Origin: Methanomassiliicoccales archaeon RumEn M2 | GTDB taxonomy: Archaea; Thermoplasmatota; Thermoplasmata; Methanomassiliicoccales; Methanomethylophilaceae | Direction of reading: 5' to 3' | Length of the DNA stretch: 64,000 nt | NCBI GenBank assembly: GCA_001421175.1 | Contig: LJKL01000014.1 | Span: forward strand, 1-64,000 | Shown here: one piece after another, positions 1 through 8,571 of the stretch | How positions within the stretch are numbered: position 1 is the stretch's first letter | How the letters are laid out: each line of letters begins with the position of its first letter | Made by a program: the position numbers and the translations under genes | The notes under the pieces: generated by a model | The model's database searches: none | What the model saw: only the letters and a program-made list of their open reading frames with translations | What the model was told of the DNA's origin: nothing

Positions 1-1
1 C

Positions 2-673
2 CTCGAGTTTACGGTCGCATCATACGAAGGGGTTTGGGGCGGAGGATTATTGGTCTTCGGAGGATGGAGGTCTGATGACTGCAGCCTGTTCCGACCGGGT
101 GATCGGTTGACGATGGGCGTAGCGGATATCACACTTACAGCCGTATGGAGTCTGCCCGCGATCCCGAACGCCGAGGAGACGGTAGAGGTCGCTTACAGCT
201 CCGTTAATTTCTCCGAAAACCATGTTGAACCAGACAAGGAATACAGCTTCGGCCTGGAAAACGGCGTAATGGCGAGATTCAGCGGAAACGACATCACGGG
301 CGATGTGACATTCACCGCTATATCGTGGGACGGGGAATTCCATGTTTATGGCGCGGACGTTTATTCGATAGATATGGTCGGCTCGGGCTCGGTCAATATT
401 TTGATACCTGTAGATAAGTTCGGCAGTCCCGTTGTGCATCACATCGATGCAGAGGATAACGATGTCGTACTGACCAGCACTATTGTCGAAATAGGCGGCG
501 TCAAGTATGCATCCTTCGATGCTGACAATTTCTCCCTCTTCTACGTGGTAGAGGACGGCTCCACAGAGGGTGGTCCAGCGGGAACGAATACGAACATCAT
601 GGTCGGAGTCATCGCAATAGCCATAGCCGCGATTCTAGTGGCCGTCTGGGCGTACAGACGGAATGCCCTTTGA
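2..673 (+). CDS. Surface protein, 3' end (Listeria-Bacteroides repeat, C-terminal membrane anchor)
   Basis: The reading frame is already open at base 2, so only the C-terminal part (about 223 residues) is in the window. Near its start it shows the end of a Listeria-Bacteroides (Flg_new) type repeat: an FGGW motif followed by a glycine/proline-rich stretch and the LTAVW ending typical of that family. A beta-rich region follows, and the last 30 residues are a single hydrophobic helix ending in YRRNAL, with positive residues after it, as expected for a membrane-anchored exported protein. These repeats are common in adhesin-like proteins of gut bacteria and gut Methanomassiliicoccales (family knowledge). 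The ligand cannot be told from the sequence. A strong hairpin follows the stop codon. Confidence 0.7.
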   Translation, partial: LEFTVASYEGVWGGGLLVFGGWRSDDCSLFRPGDRLTMGVADITLTAVWSLPAIPNAEETVEVAYSSVNFSENHVEPDKEYSFGLENGVMARFSGNDITGDVTFTAISWDGEFHVYGADVYSIDMVGSGSVNILIPVDKFGSPVVHHIDAEDNDVVLTSTIVEIGGVKYASFDADNFSLFYVVEDGSTEGGPAGTNTNIMVGVIAIAIAAILVAVWAYRRNAL

Positions 674-684
674 AACACGATGAC

Positions 685-706
685 GGGGCCCGCTTCTGCG
701 GGCCCC
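685..706 (+). terminator. GC-rich hairpin after surface protein gene
   Basis: A perfect 9-bp inverted repeat (GGGGCCCGC / GCGGGCCCC) with a 4-base loop lies 12 bases after the stop at 673. It probably ends or protects the surface-protein transcript. It also sits between that gene and the 3' end of the opposing aldehyde dehydrogenase gene. Confidence 0.6.
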
Positions 707-839
707 CTACCACTTTATAACAAGCCTGCGACAAGGCAGACGGCAGCAACATCCCTGCTCTCCGATCGCAGATGTGAAGTTTGATTCCCCGCCTATGAAT
801 CGATACAGAGAAACGTCCGAAAATGAAAAGTCTGTGAAA

Positions 840-2201
840 TCACGGCGTAAGGATCACGGTCTTCTCGGTAAGGTATTGTTCCAGGGCCGCAAGGCCGTTC
901 TCACGGCCTATGCCGCTGTCCTTGCTGCCTCCGAAGGGCACTTCCGGAGGTATTCTCATATGGCGGTTGATCCACAGGATGCCGTATTCTATCCTGTCCG
1001 CAGCCTCGCAGGCGGTTCCAATGTCCTTGGTCCATATTGAGGCCCCCAATCCGAATCTGGAGTCGTTCGCCATGCGTATCGCTTCATTCAGATTCCCGAA
1101 CCTCACAATCGGAAGCACCGGGCCGAAGATCTCTTCGGTCATCAGCATGCTTTTGGGCTCCGGGTCTGCGATCAAAGTCGGAGGGTAGAAATTTCCCAGC
1201 CCCTTTAGTCTGGTGCCGCCGGTGATTATGTTCCCGCTGCCTTCGACATCCTTCACGGCCTCTTCCATATATCTGAGCCCGGAGGAGCTGTTCAGCGGCC
1301 CCATCGTAGTTCCTTCAGCGGCGCCGTCCCCAACCCTGATCGCTTCCGTCCCTTCTTTGAACCGGGAGACGAATTCGTCGGCGATGGTCTCTGCGACGAA
1401 GAGTCTCTTGACCGCCGTGCACGTCTGACCGCAGTTGAAGAATCTCCCGGATATAGCGCCTTTGACCGCTCTCTCCATGTCGGCGTCCTCACAAACGATC
1501 ATAGGATCGCTCCCTCCCAGCTCAAGGGTCAGCCGCGTCCTCCGGGGATTGATCGCCTTTGCGATCCTGTCCCCTGTTTCAACGGATCCGGTGAATGAGA
1601 GATGTCCGATCCTTTCGTCTGCTGCTACGGCAGCGCCCGCAACGGCGCCGCTCCCGGTGATCACGGCTAGAACGTCTCTCGGAAGCCCGGCGCGGAACAA
1701 TATGTCCGCCATCCCGATGTTAGTAAGCGGAGTGGCAGACGCCGTCTTCAATATCATTGTGTTCCCGGACACCAGTGCCGGGCAGATCTTCCACGCCATT
1801 ATCAGTGCTGGCATGTTCCAAGGTATTATCGCACCGCACACTCCCAGCGGCGTTTTCTTAGTGAACGCGTAGCCGTAATCCGCCTTCGGCAGGGTCTGGC
1901 CGCTAATCGTTCCCGCAACGGAAGCGTAGAAGTCCATGACCGCCGCGGCACCTAGTATCTCGTATCTCGCCTCTTGGAGCGGTTTCCCCTGCTCTGCGGT
2001 CAGTACGGATGCCAGCCCCTCGACCTCCTGTCTCATGATCTCCGCGGCCTTGAACAGGATCTTGCCGCGTGCCGTAGGGTTCTGCACGGACCATTCCGTG
2101 AATCCTTTCTCGAGCATTCCGACGGTATCGTGCACCATATCCTCCGAGAACTCCTGCACTTCTCCGATCTTCCTGTTGTCGGCGGGGTTGAGAACATCCA
2201 T
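840..2201 (-). CDS. NAD(P)-dependent aldehyde dehydrogenase (semialdehyde dehydrogenase type), last gene of the aks operon
   Basis: This 453-residue protein belongs to the aldehyde dehydrogenase superfamily and should oxidise an aldehyde to an acid with NAD(P). Visible landmarks are the PWNMP motif (about 127-131), FTGS (203-206) in the cofactor-binding region, the general-base Glu227 in LELGG, and the catalytic Cys261 in GQTC. Length and motifs resemble succinate-semialdehyde dehydrogenases. The ATG at 2201 has a GAGG ribosome binding site and lies 12 bases after the AksF stop, so it is the last gene of the aks operon. That context suggests a long-chain omega-semialdehyde substrate such as 7-oxoheptanoate, possibly giving pimelate. 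This is inference, and the substrate is not shown by the sequence. Confidence 0.85.
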   Translation of the reverse strand: MDVLNPADNRKIGEVQEFSEDMVHDTVGMLEKGFTEWSVQNPTARGKILFKAAEIMRQEVEGLASVLTAEQGKPLQEARYEILGAAAVMDFYASVAGTISGQTLPKADYGYAFTKKTPLGVCGAIIPWNMPALIMAWKICPALVSGNTMILKTASATPLTNIGMADILFRAGLPRDVLAVITGSGAVAGAAVAADERIGHLSFTGSVETGDRIAKAINPRRTRLTLELGGSDPMIVCEDADMERAVKGAISGRFFNCGQTCTAVKRLFVAETIADEFVSRFKEGTEAIRVGDGAAEGTTMGPLNSSSGLRYMEEAVKDVEGSGNIITGGTRLKGLGNFYPPTLIADPEPKSMLMTEEIFGPVLPIVRFGNLNEAIRMANDSRFGLGASIWTKDIGTACEAADRIEYGILWINRHMRIPPEVPFGGSKDSGIGRENGLAALEQYLTEKTVILTP

Positions 2202-2213
2202 GGCATAACCTCT

Positions 2214-3173
2214 TCATTCTAGCTTGTTGATCAATGCATCGCAGAATGATATAGTGTCTGCGGTCCCTCCGAGGTCCGGGGTCCTCATCCCGGAGGAGAT
2301 GACATTCTTTATGGCATCCTCGATCTCGTCATGGCATCTTATGCCGTTATGCTCGAGAAGCATGCCCGCGCTCCTTATCGCCGCTATCGGATTGGCGATA
2401 CCTTTTCCTGCGATATCGGGCGCGCTGCCGTGCACCGGTTCGAAAACTGAATGTTCTTCGCCGATGTTCGCGCTGGGAAGCATACCAAGTCCTCCGACGA
2501 GATGTCCCAGCGCATCGCTGAGTATGTCCCCGAAGAGATTCGTGGTAACTATGACATCATATTTTTGAGGGTTATGTATGGCATCGAAGGTCAGTGCGTC
2601 TATGTACGCCGTTCTGTAAGGAACGCCCATTTCGTCAGCCACTCTTATGCACGTGTCGCGGAAGAGCACATCCGACTTCATGACGTTGGCCTTGTTCCCT
2701 ATGGTCAGGGTTCCGTTCTTAAAATCCTTCAGCAATATCTTACATGCGCATCTTGCGATGCGCTCACTCGCTTTCGATGTGACCACTCGGAGGGTAGTGG
2801 ACCTTTCCTCACCCATTTCCTCTATCCCGGAATACAGCCCCTCTGAGTTCTCACGAACCACCATTATGTTGAATCCCTCTCCGTGCACGGGTCTGAGATT
2901 GGCGTAAAGATCCAGTTCCTTCCTTATTTTCAGCATAACGCTCTTGTAGTTCGGGTCCGGAGGGGTAGTTATGGCGCCGAAGAGGATCGAGTCTGCCTCT
3001 CTGAGGGATTCGATATCCCTGTCGTCGCATCCGATACCGCATTTTTCCCATTTACCGTATCCGATCTCAACTTCGAAGTATTCTGTATCCGGAGCGTAGT
3101 GATCAAGGACCCTGACGGCCTGAGGTATCACTTCCCTGCCTATTCCGTCGCCATTGACCAATGCGATTTTCAT
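2214..3173 (-). CDS. aksF: Homoisocitrate / isopropylmalate-type dehydrogenase (AksF)
   Basis: This 319-residue member of the beta-decarboxylating dehydrogenase family carries out NAD-linked oxidation and decarboxylation of a 2-hydroxy-3-carboxy acid. It begins with a short IALVNGDGIGREV start typical of the family. Further on are the metal and substrate residues around YANLRP and RENSEGLYSG, the catalytic-Lys/Asn region near GNKANVMK, and the conserved EPVHGSAPDIAG block near the C-terminus. The start is ATG 3173, preceded by GGAGAAAGGAGAT and overlapping the AksE stop by four bases. Placement directly after AksD and AksE in the same operon points to homoisocitrate and its one- and two-carbon-longer homologues, en route to 2-oxosuberate for coenzyme B. 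LeuB activity on isopropylmalate is the main alternative. Confidence 0.8.
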   Translation of the reverse strand: MKIALVNGDGIGREVIPQAVRVLDHYAPDTEYFEVEIGYGKWEKCGIGCDDRDIESLREADSILFGAITTPPDPNYKSVMLKIRKELDLYANLRPVHGEGFNIMVVRENSEGLYSGIEEMGEERSTTLRVVTSKASERIARCACKILLKDFKNGTLTIGNKANVMKSDVLFRDTCIRVADEMGVPYRTAYIDALTFDAIHNPQKYDVIVTTNLFGDILSDALGHLVGGLGMLPSANIGEEHSVFEPVHGSAPDIAGKGIANPIAAIRSAGMLLEHNGIRCHDEIEDAIKNVISSGMRTPDLGGTADTISFCDALINKLE

Positions 3174-3640
3174 ATCTCCTTTCTCCTGAGCTCTATGATG
3201 CCGCCCGCATCTATTATCTCCTTCATTTTGTCAGATATTTTCAATGCCCGGTATCCGCGCCCGTTGATCTCCACAGATGATTCTTCAAAGGATATCGATA
3301 TATCGTCCCCGTCCCCGCATATGAAACCATTAGGTATCTCGAACATAGGTATGCCTCGGTTGACGGCATTCCTGAAGAATATCCTGGCGAAGCTCTCTGC
3401 GACAACTGCGACGACCCCCGCCTCCTTCAGCGCTATGGCTGCCTGCTCCCGCGATGAGCCACATCCCATATTCTTCCCTGCGACTATTACGCTTCCCTTG
3501 AGGCGGGAGGCCAGGCCGGGATCGAGATCCTCGAAGGCATGCTCTGCCCAGACGGATTTGTCCTTTGTCCTGAGATATCTTCCCGCAATGATTTGATCCG
3601 TATCGACGTCGTCGCCGAGCCTTATTGCGGTACCCTTCAC
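3170..3640 (-). CDS. aksE: Homoaconitase/isopropylmalate isomerase small subunit (AksE)
   Basis: This 156-residue small (swivel-domain) subunit of the aconitase-like hydro-lyase family pairs with the 4Fe-4S large subunit encoded just upstream to isomerise homocitrate-type acids. The family signature is clear: a DDVDTDQI motif near the N-terminus, GCGSSREQA, and the FARIFFRNAVNRG block. I place the start at GTG 3640, giving MKGTAIRLGDD. This GTG overlaps the large-subunit stop as GTGA, a typical coupling arrangement. The longer open frame running upstream to 3994 only shadows the large subunit. The stop overlaps the AksF start as ATGA. LeuD is the alternative identity; the operon favours the coenzyme B role. 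Confidence 0.82.
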   Translation of the reverse strand: MKGTAIRLGDDVDTDQIIAGRYLRTKDKSVWAEHAFEDLDPGLASRLKGSVIVAGKNMGCGSSREQAAIALKEAGVVAVVAESFARIFFRNAVNRGIPMFEIPNGFICGDGDDISISFEESSVEINGRGYRALKISDKMKEIIDAGGIIELRRKEI

Positions 3641-4845
3641 AGGAAGTCCCCCGGCGAGGTTATCTCTCCCCTCAATGCGGAGAATGCAGCTGTCGTAGGC
3701 GACGAAAGGAAATACTTCGCGCCCACGCCCATACGGTTCCTGAAATTCCTGTTGGCGGTCGAAAGTCCAGTTTCTCCTTCTCCAAGCACACCTTGGTGCG
3801 CTCCGAGACAGGGGCCGCATCCGGGGTTGCCGACCACGGCCCCGGATTCGATGATGTCCCTCAGAACACCGGTATCCACCGCTTTGAGGAGAACGGCCCG
3901 TGAAGCGGGGACGACTATCGTCCTCACTTTGACCTTCTTCCCTTTTACGATGTCCGCGAAGCGCTTCAGGTCCCCGTATCTGCCGTTGGTGCATGTGCCT
4001 ACGAACACCTGATCCAACGGGGTCCCTTCGAAATCGGATACGGGCTTGACATCATCCACCCTGTGGGGCACCGCGAGCAAAGGCTCCAGGTCGTCAAGCC
4101 GGATCGTTTCTTCCCTTATGTAATCGCAATCCTCCGCCTTTTGCGGGACCGCATCTCTTCCGTGGTCCCTGAGATATCTGCATGTTACGTCGTCAGCGTA
4201 GAACAGGCCCGCCTTGGCACCGGATTCGATGGACATGTTGGATATCGTCAGCCTGTCATCCATCTCCAAGTTGTTGTCGCCTGTGAACTCTATCGCCTTG
4301 TAGGTCGCCCCTCCGGCTCCCAGTAATCCTATGTAGCGGAGGGCCGCGTCCTTTGCTTCCGTGTACTTGGAAAGCTTGCCCTCCAGTCGGATGTTGATGG
4401 TCTCCGGCACCTTGAACCAGGTCTCGCCGGTGGCCCAGATCGATGCCATGTCGGATGCTCCGACGCCTGTAGCGAATGCTCCGAAGGCGCCCATTGTGCA
4501 GGTGTGGGAGTCCGCGCCCACGACGATCTCGCCGGGAGTGACGCTGCCTTCGCTCATCACCTGATGGCATATTCCCTCGCCGATGTCATGGAAGTCCATT
4601 CCGTTATCGAGTGCGAATCTTCTCAGCTCGGCCTGCAGATCCGCCGTGGTGGAATTGTTGGCCGGCACTATGTGATCGTAGACGATCGATACCCTATCAG
4701 GTTTTGATATCCTGCCGGCGCCCATCTCCCTGAATGCAATAAGGGCCTGGACTCCGGTCCCGTCATGTGCCAGGGCTCTATCAACGACAACATCGACGAA
4801 GCTTCCCGCATCGCCCTTCAGTATTTTTTCGGATAATGTGCTCAA
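3637..4845 (-). CDS. aksD: Homoaconitase/isopropylmalate isomerase large subunit (AksD)
   Basis: This 402-residue large subunit of the LeuC/AksD family carries the 4Fe-4S cluster for dehydration and rehydration of homocitrate-like acids. Recognisable blocks are the DHIVPANNS region, GADSHTCTMGAFGAFATGVG, the cluster cysteine in VGTCTNGR, and the paired cysteines in NPGCGPCLG. Length fits the archaeal form. The start appears to be TTG at 4845, immediately after the AksA stop; it gives the expected STLSEKIL opening, but no ATG is available nearby, so the start is less certain. The gene lies between AksA and AksE with no intergenic space and is surely co-transcribed with them. Confidence 0.82.
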   Translation of the reverse strand: MSTLSEKILKGDAGSFVDVVVDRALAHDGTGVQALIAFREMGAGRISKPDRVSIVYDHIVPANNSTTADLQAELRRFALDNGMDFHDIGEGICHQVMSEGSVTPGEIVVGADSHTCTMGAFGAFATGVGASDMASIWATGETWFKVPETINIRLEGKLSKYTEAKDAALRYIGLLGAGGATYKAIEFTGDNNLEMDDRLTISNMSIESGAKAGLFYADDVTCRYLRDHGRDAVPQKAEDCDYIREETIRLDDLEPLLAVPHRVDDVKPVSDFEGTPLDQVFVGTCTNGRYGDLKRFADIVKGKKVKVRTIVVPASRAVLLKAVDTGVLRDIIESGAVVGNPGCGPCLGAHQGVLGEGETGLSTANRNFRNRMGVGAKYFLSSPTTAAFSALRGEITSPGDFL

Positions 4846-5970
4846 TCACTTCGTCCCCCTGGCATTGCGAATGAGCTCCTTGAGGACCTCAGAGGTTATG
4901 GCGCATTTCCCCTCGCTCCTCTCCTTCACATCATGCAGGACCCTGTCCATCTGAGAATCATCGAGTTCGCACCCGAAGGTCCTGGCTATGTGCTCGAGAG
5001 CCTTCCGCCCGGTATGCTTTCCGAGTACGAACCTCTGTTCGCCGCCCACCATCTTCGGCGGGAAGTACTCATAGGTATTGCTGTCAACCAGCAGGGCGGC
5101 GATATGTATGCCGCTCTCGTGGGAGAAAGCATTCTCCCCCACCACGGCCTTGGTTCGGGAAAGGGAGAGGCCGGAGTACTTGGAGACCATTTTGGAAAGG
5201 CCTGTAAGATGTGTCAGATCGTATCTGTCCACGCCTCCTTTCATCTTCAACGCTACTAAGAGCTCCTCAAGGCTCGCGTTGCCTGCACGCTCGCCTATGC
5301 CGTTCACCGTCGTGTGGAGCTGGAATGCACCGCACTCTGCCGCAGTGAAAGCGTTGGCGGTTGCCATTCCCATGTCGTTATGGAAATGCACGCACAGCCT
5401 GTTCTTCAGGTCCTTTGTCAGTTCTCTGACCATATCGGCGGTCTGCAGGGGGGTGAGGCATCCTACGGTATCAGCCAGGCTGCTGTACGTGGCCTTGTGC
5501 TCGTAACCCTGTCTGAACATCTCCTTCAGGAATGAGATATCGGTCCTCGAACCGTCTTCGGCGGAGAACCTCACCTGCAGTCCGTGATCCACGGCGTGGT
5601 CCACTGCATCTAACGCCTGTGCGAGCATCTCCTCTCTTGTCTTCTTGTATTTGACCTTTATATGCAGGTCGGATGTGGCGAAGAAGATGCTCACCAGGTC
5701 CACGTCGCAGCCTATGGCCGCATCCACATCGGATATGATAGATCTGGAGAGACAGCATATGCGGGCACCCAGTCCGGCGTGGGAGATCCTCTTTATGCAT
5801 TCCTTCTCGCTGTCGCTGACGCTGGGGAATCCCGCCTCGATGACCTCGATGCCTATTGCGTCAAGACCGTGGGCGATGTCAAGTTTCTCCTGACACGTGA
5901 ATGATGCCCCAGGAGTCTGTTCTCCGTCTCTGAGCGTTACGTCGCATATCTCAATATCTAATGGTTTCAT
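4846..5970 (-). CDS. aksA: Homocitrate synthase family protein (AksA)
   Basis: This 374-residue protein of the HMG-CoA lyase-like acyltransferase family should condense acetyl-CoA with 2-oxoglutarate and its longer homologues. Diagnostic motifs are DVTLRDGEQTPG near the N-terminus, the metal-binding HFHND block, NGIGERAGN, and ENAFSHESGIH followed by VLGKHTGRKA, which fits the AksA/NifV branch better than plain LeuA. I choose ATG 5970 over the more upstream ATG 6000 because GGAGG sits eight bases before it and the product then starts MKPLDIEICD. It overlaps the end of the ThDP enzyme gene by 20 bases. In methanogens AksA begins the chain elongation to 2-oxosuberate for coenzyme B. Confidence 0.85.
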   Translation of the reverse strand: MKPLDIEICDVTLRDGEQTPGASFTCQEKLDIAHGLDAIGIEVIEAGFPSVSDSEKECIKRISHAGLGARICCLSRSIISDVDAAIGCDVDLVSIFFATSDLHIKVKYKKTREEMLAQALDAVDHAVDHGLQVRFSAEDGSRTDISFLKEMFRQGYEHKATYSSLADTVGCLTPLQTADMVRELTKDLKNRLCVHFHNDMGMATANAFTAAECGAFQLHTTVNGIGERAGNASLEELLVALKMKGGVDRYDLTHLTGLSKMVSKYSGLSLSRTKAVVGENAFSHESGIHIAALLVDSNTYEYFPPKMVGGEQRFVLGKHTGRKALEHIARTFGCELDDSQMDRVLHDVKERSEGKCAITSEVLKELIRNARGTK

Positions 5971-7018
5971 GTTTCTCGTCCTCCGGACACTTTGCTTCAA
6001 AAATGAAAGTCTTAGGTTTGATCACTGGCTCTTTTAGAATGCTCATATCATCGAATGTCTGCGGGTCTGCCCACTGTATGTATCTCGCAACATCGGCTAT
6101 ATCCCCGCCCGTCATCCCCATCCTTCTGTTCTTCAGTACAATGGTCAGAAGAGGCAGCTCCTTCTCGTACACGTCTGCCAGGGCATTCATGCCCGAATGC
6201 AGTAATGCGTAATCCCCGGTTATCGCTATCCCGACGGAACGTGCGGCGACGGCGACGGACGACCCCAATCCGTAGTTCGCTATTCCTATGCGATAAGGGT
6301 CCTTCATAGCCAATAAGACACACCCGGTGTCCAATATGACATCTATTCCCTCTTTGGAGATATACTCAAGAAGAGGCTTGTAGGGGCAGTTCCTGCAGAA
6401 TGTCTTGCTGTATCCCTTGATTCTGAAGGTCTCCGGTTCGTTATGCTCTTCCTTGAACAGCCTGTCGGCCTGTTCGGCACGGCCCTTCATGGTGAGGTCT
6501 CTGTCCGTCAGCCTTCCGTATCCCCGGACATTCGGTACAGCGGGGATGCACCGGTCGCTGATGACCGTTCTAAGCTGCAGATCGGTCACTCTCAGGAGTG
6601 TCACTCTTGAAAATCTCTCTGATTCTTCGAATGCTCTTTCGAGACTGCCGTAGGCATCTTCCATGCACAGTTCAACCAGTGGGATCGAGGCCACTTCCGA
6701 ATAAGGTCTGGTATCCTGGCGGTTCTGCGAGCCTTCGGCCATGGTATCGTCGCCCGATATCAGGACCACTCCGCCTATCAAACCCTGAGTGGTGGCGTTC
6801 ACCAGCGGGTCCGCAAGGGCGTTTACACCCACGTTCTTCACGATCACGACGGACCTTCTCCCCATCAGAGAGTCTCCGAGCGCATATTCCATGGCTGTTT
6901 TCTCATTTATCGCAAAAACTGCATCAGAGTATTCGGCAAGTTCAGTTATAGGGTAGCCTGGCACCGAATACGATGTGTCGCTCAGCGCTCTTATGCAATC
7001 GGCCAGTAATCTTCTCAT
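5951..7018 (-). CDS. Short ThDP-dependent 2-oxoacid enzyme (IorA-like), candidate 2-oxosuberate decarboxylase
   Basis: This 355-residue protein resembles the alpha subunit of indolepyruvate ferredoxin oxidoreductase but is much shorter than the usual 550-650 residues. The N-terminal pyrimidine-binding part carries NEKTAMEYA (Glu about 39 to 43). The C-terminal ThDP pyrophosphate motif starts at GDY (268-270) and ends with Asn297, followed by RRMGMTGG. A CRNC pair sits at 208-211. The C-terminal 2[4Fe-4S] ferredoxin domain of IorA is missing, which suggests non-oxidative decarboxylation rather than ferredoxin reduction. It is the first gene of the aks operon, overlapping aksA. The enzyme that decarboxylates 2-oxosuberate to 7-oxoheptanoate in coenzyme B synthesis is, to my knowledge, unassigned, and this gene is a natural candidate (inference). 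Confidence 0.7.
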   Translation of the reverse strand: MRRLLADCIRALSDTSYSVPGYPITELAEYSDAVFAINEKTAMEYALGDSLMGRRSVVIVKNVGVNALADPLVNATTQGLIGGVVLISGDDTMAEGSQNRQDTRPYSEVASIPLVELCMEDAYGSLERAFEESERFSRVTLLRVTDLQLRTVISDRCIPAVPNVRGYGRLTDRDLTMKGRAEQADRLFKEEHNEPETFRIKGYSKTFCRNCPYKPLLEYISKEGIDVILDTGCVLLAMKDPYRIGIANYGLGSSVAVAARSVGIAITGDYALLHSGMNALADVYEKELPLLTIVLKNRRMGMTGGDIADVARYIQWADPQTFDDMSILKEPVIKPKTFIFEAKCPEDEKHETIRY

Positions 7019-7054
7019 AATGGGTCGATTCTCGTACCAGATATCTGCACATCC

Positions 7055-7075
7055 CTATAGCCGTATATTGATTTT
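7055..7075 (-). promoter_or_regulatory. Promoter of the aks operon
   Basis: On the minus strand the sequence CAATATACGG (7070-7061) is a reasonable archaeal TATA box about 45 bases before the ATG at 7018. It is the only good candidate in the 88-base gap between the MFS gene stop and the first aks gene. Confidence 0.45.
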
Positions 7076-7106
7076 CATATTACGGCACCGTCCGTTAGCG
7101 AAGCTA

Positions 7107-8327
7107 TCAGGAGACCTGTTCCGAGGCTGCCGCTCGGTCATCAGCGATCTTCAACATCAGCACCGTGATGAAGGCCGCAGCACACGCGATCGCAGAAAGC
7201 GCGAACGCAGGAGTGAGGTCCGAGTCCGACACCAAGGTGGACAGGAACGGGAACAGCAGCGCAGAGGCCCCGAATCCCAGGGTCACCATGCCGTAGTTCG
7301 TTCCCATATTCTTGGTGCCGAAGTGATCTGCCGTCACCGCTGCGAATGTGCCGGAAGCACCTCCGAAGGCCAGGGAGATCAGTGCTACGCACACCAGGAA
7401 TAGGATCCCGTGGGCGAATATCATGGCGAGCACCCCCACCGCAGTCATCGATATTATCAAGAACAGGGCCTGTGTGCGCCCTATCCTGTCGGACAGCCAC
7501 GTTATCAGGAGACGCCCGGATGCGCTGAATAGGCCGGTGATGATCACTCCCGACACTGCGTAGCTCCCCAATCCCCTCTCCGTCGCCAGGGTGACCAGAT
7601 GGGGATTCAGGACGAAGAACGCCGGGAGGGTGAAGAACATCGCAAGAGTGATAAGATAGAACGTGCGCGTCCTCAGTACTTCTCTGGGTGTATACTGCCT
7701 CTGCTCCAGGTTCCTTTTGGCGGTGATGCCCGGCACCGTGTATCCCGCGGGGGGGTTGCTGAGCATCAGGGATGCGGCCACGCAAATGATCATGAATGAT
7801 ATGCCGAATATCATGAATGTCTCCGGTACGCCCACATCCTCCAGGAGGAAATTCGCCAGAGGCGAGAATATCACCAGGGAGAATCCGAAGGAGCCCACCA
7901 TGGCCCCGGTGGCGAACCCGCGCCTGTCTGGGAACCATTTCTGCACACAGGCCACTGTGCATGAGTAGACGATACCGACGCCGACGCCTCCGGTGAGGCC
8001 GTACGTGAGGTAGATCAGATCGGCCGATCCCGGACCGAGGAATGCGGTCGCGAGTATGCCTCCGGACATCAGCAGGCTGCCCAGGGCAGCGACGGACCTG
8101 GGTCCGAACCTGTCTTGGAGATTGCCTCCCAGGAGCATTCCCACCACAAAGGCCGACAGCATCACCGACGATACCAGGGCTATGTCTGCCGAGGATCTCT
8201 CTAGATATCCGGCCACCGGGACCTTGAACACGGCCCACATGTAGATCACCCCTGCGCAGAGCTGGATTATCATCCCCGCGATCAGTAATGCGTAGCGTTT
8301 CCTCGGTGGCGACTGGTCGTTATCCAT
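7107..8327 (-). CDS. MFS transporter, OxlT-like (oxalate/formate antiporter family)
   Basis: This 406-residue integral membrane protein of the major facilitator superfamily has about 12 hydrophobic segments. The N-terminus (CAGVIYMWAVFKVP) and the loop between helices 2 and 3 (GGNLQDRFGPR) match the OxlT-like branch, whose members exchange small carboxylates such as oxalate, formate or lactate. The substrate here is unknown. I choose ATG 8327 (MDNDQSPP) rather than 8390: it has a GAGG site upstream, and the extra residues from 8390 would be polar and would run through the promoter region. The gene is monocistronic, with its own TATA box and a palindrome just upstream. Confidence 0.8.
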   Translation of the reverse strand: MDNDQSPPRKRYALLIAGMIIQLCAGVIYMWAVFKVPVAGYLERSSADIALVSSVMLSAFVVGMLLGGNLQDRFGPRSVAALGSLLMSGGILATAFLGPGSADLIYLTYGLTGGVGVGIVYSCTVACVQKWFPDRRGFATGAMVGSFGFSLVIFSPLANFLLEDVGVPETFMIFGISFMIICVAASLMLSNPPAGYTVPGITAKRNLEQRQYTPREVLRTRTFYLITLAMFFTLPAFFVLNPHLVTLATERGLGSYAVSGVIITGLFSASGRLLITWLSDRIGRTQALFLIISMTAVGVLAMIFAHGILFLVCVALISLAFGGASGTFAAVTADHFGTKNMGTNYGMVTLGFGASALLFPFLSTLVSDSDLTPAFALSAIACAAAFITVLMLKIADDRAAASEQVS

Positions 8328-8370
8328 GTAAGGTCCTCGGTTTTGTTGGTGGCCGTCAAGTAAGTTATCG

Positions 8371-8410
8371 TATAAATAAATCTTGTACATCTATGTATGA
8401 TTGTATACAT
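8371..8410 (-). promoter_or_regulatory. TATA box and palindromic operator of the MFS gene
   Basis: On the minus strand TTTATTTATA (8380-8371) is a strong TATA box about 45 bases before the MFS ATG. Directly upstream of it lies the perfect inverted repeat ATGTAT-gattgt-ATACAT (8393-8410), and a TGTACA palindrome (8384-8389) lies between the two. The position in front of the TATA box suggests a regulator site for the transporter gene. No regulator gene sits next to it. Confidence 0.5.
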
Positions 8411-8571
8411 TATATGGGATGTCTGAATTGAATTCAGGTGTCGCACATAAGGAAACAGTATGGATGCGGGCGACGGAATGTTTCGTAAGGACACTGTGCC
8501 TCATGCTCAGTGAATCGTATCGAAGGGGACTTGACACATAGGATTATCAATAGATATGAAAATAACAAAAT

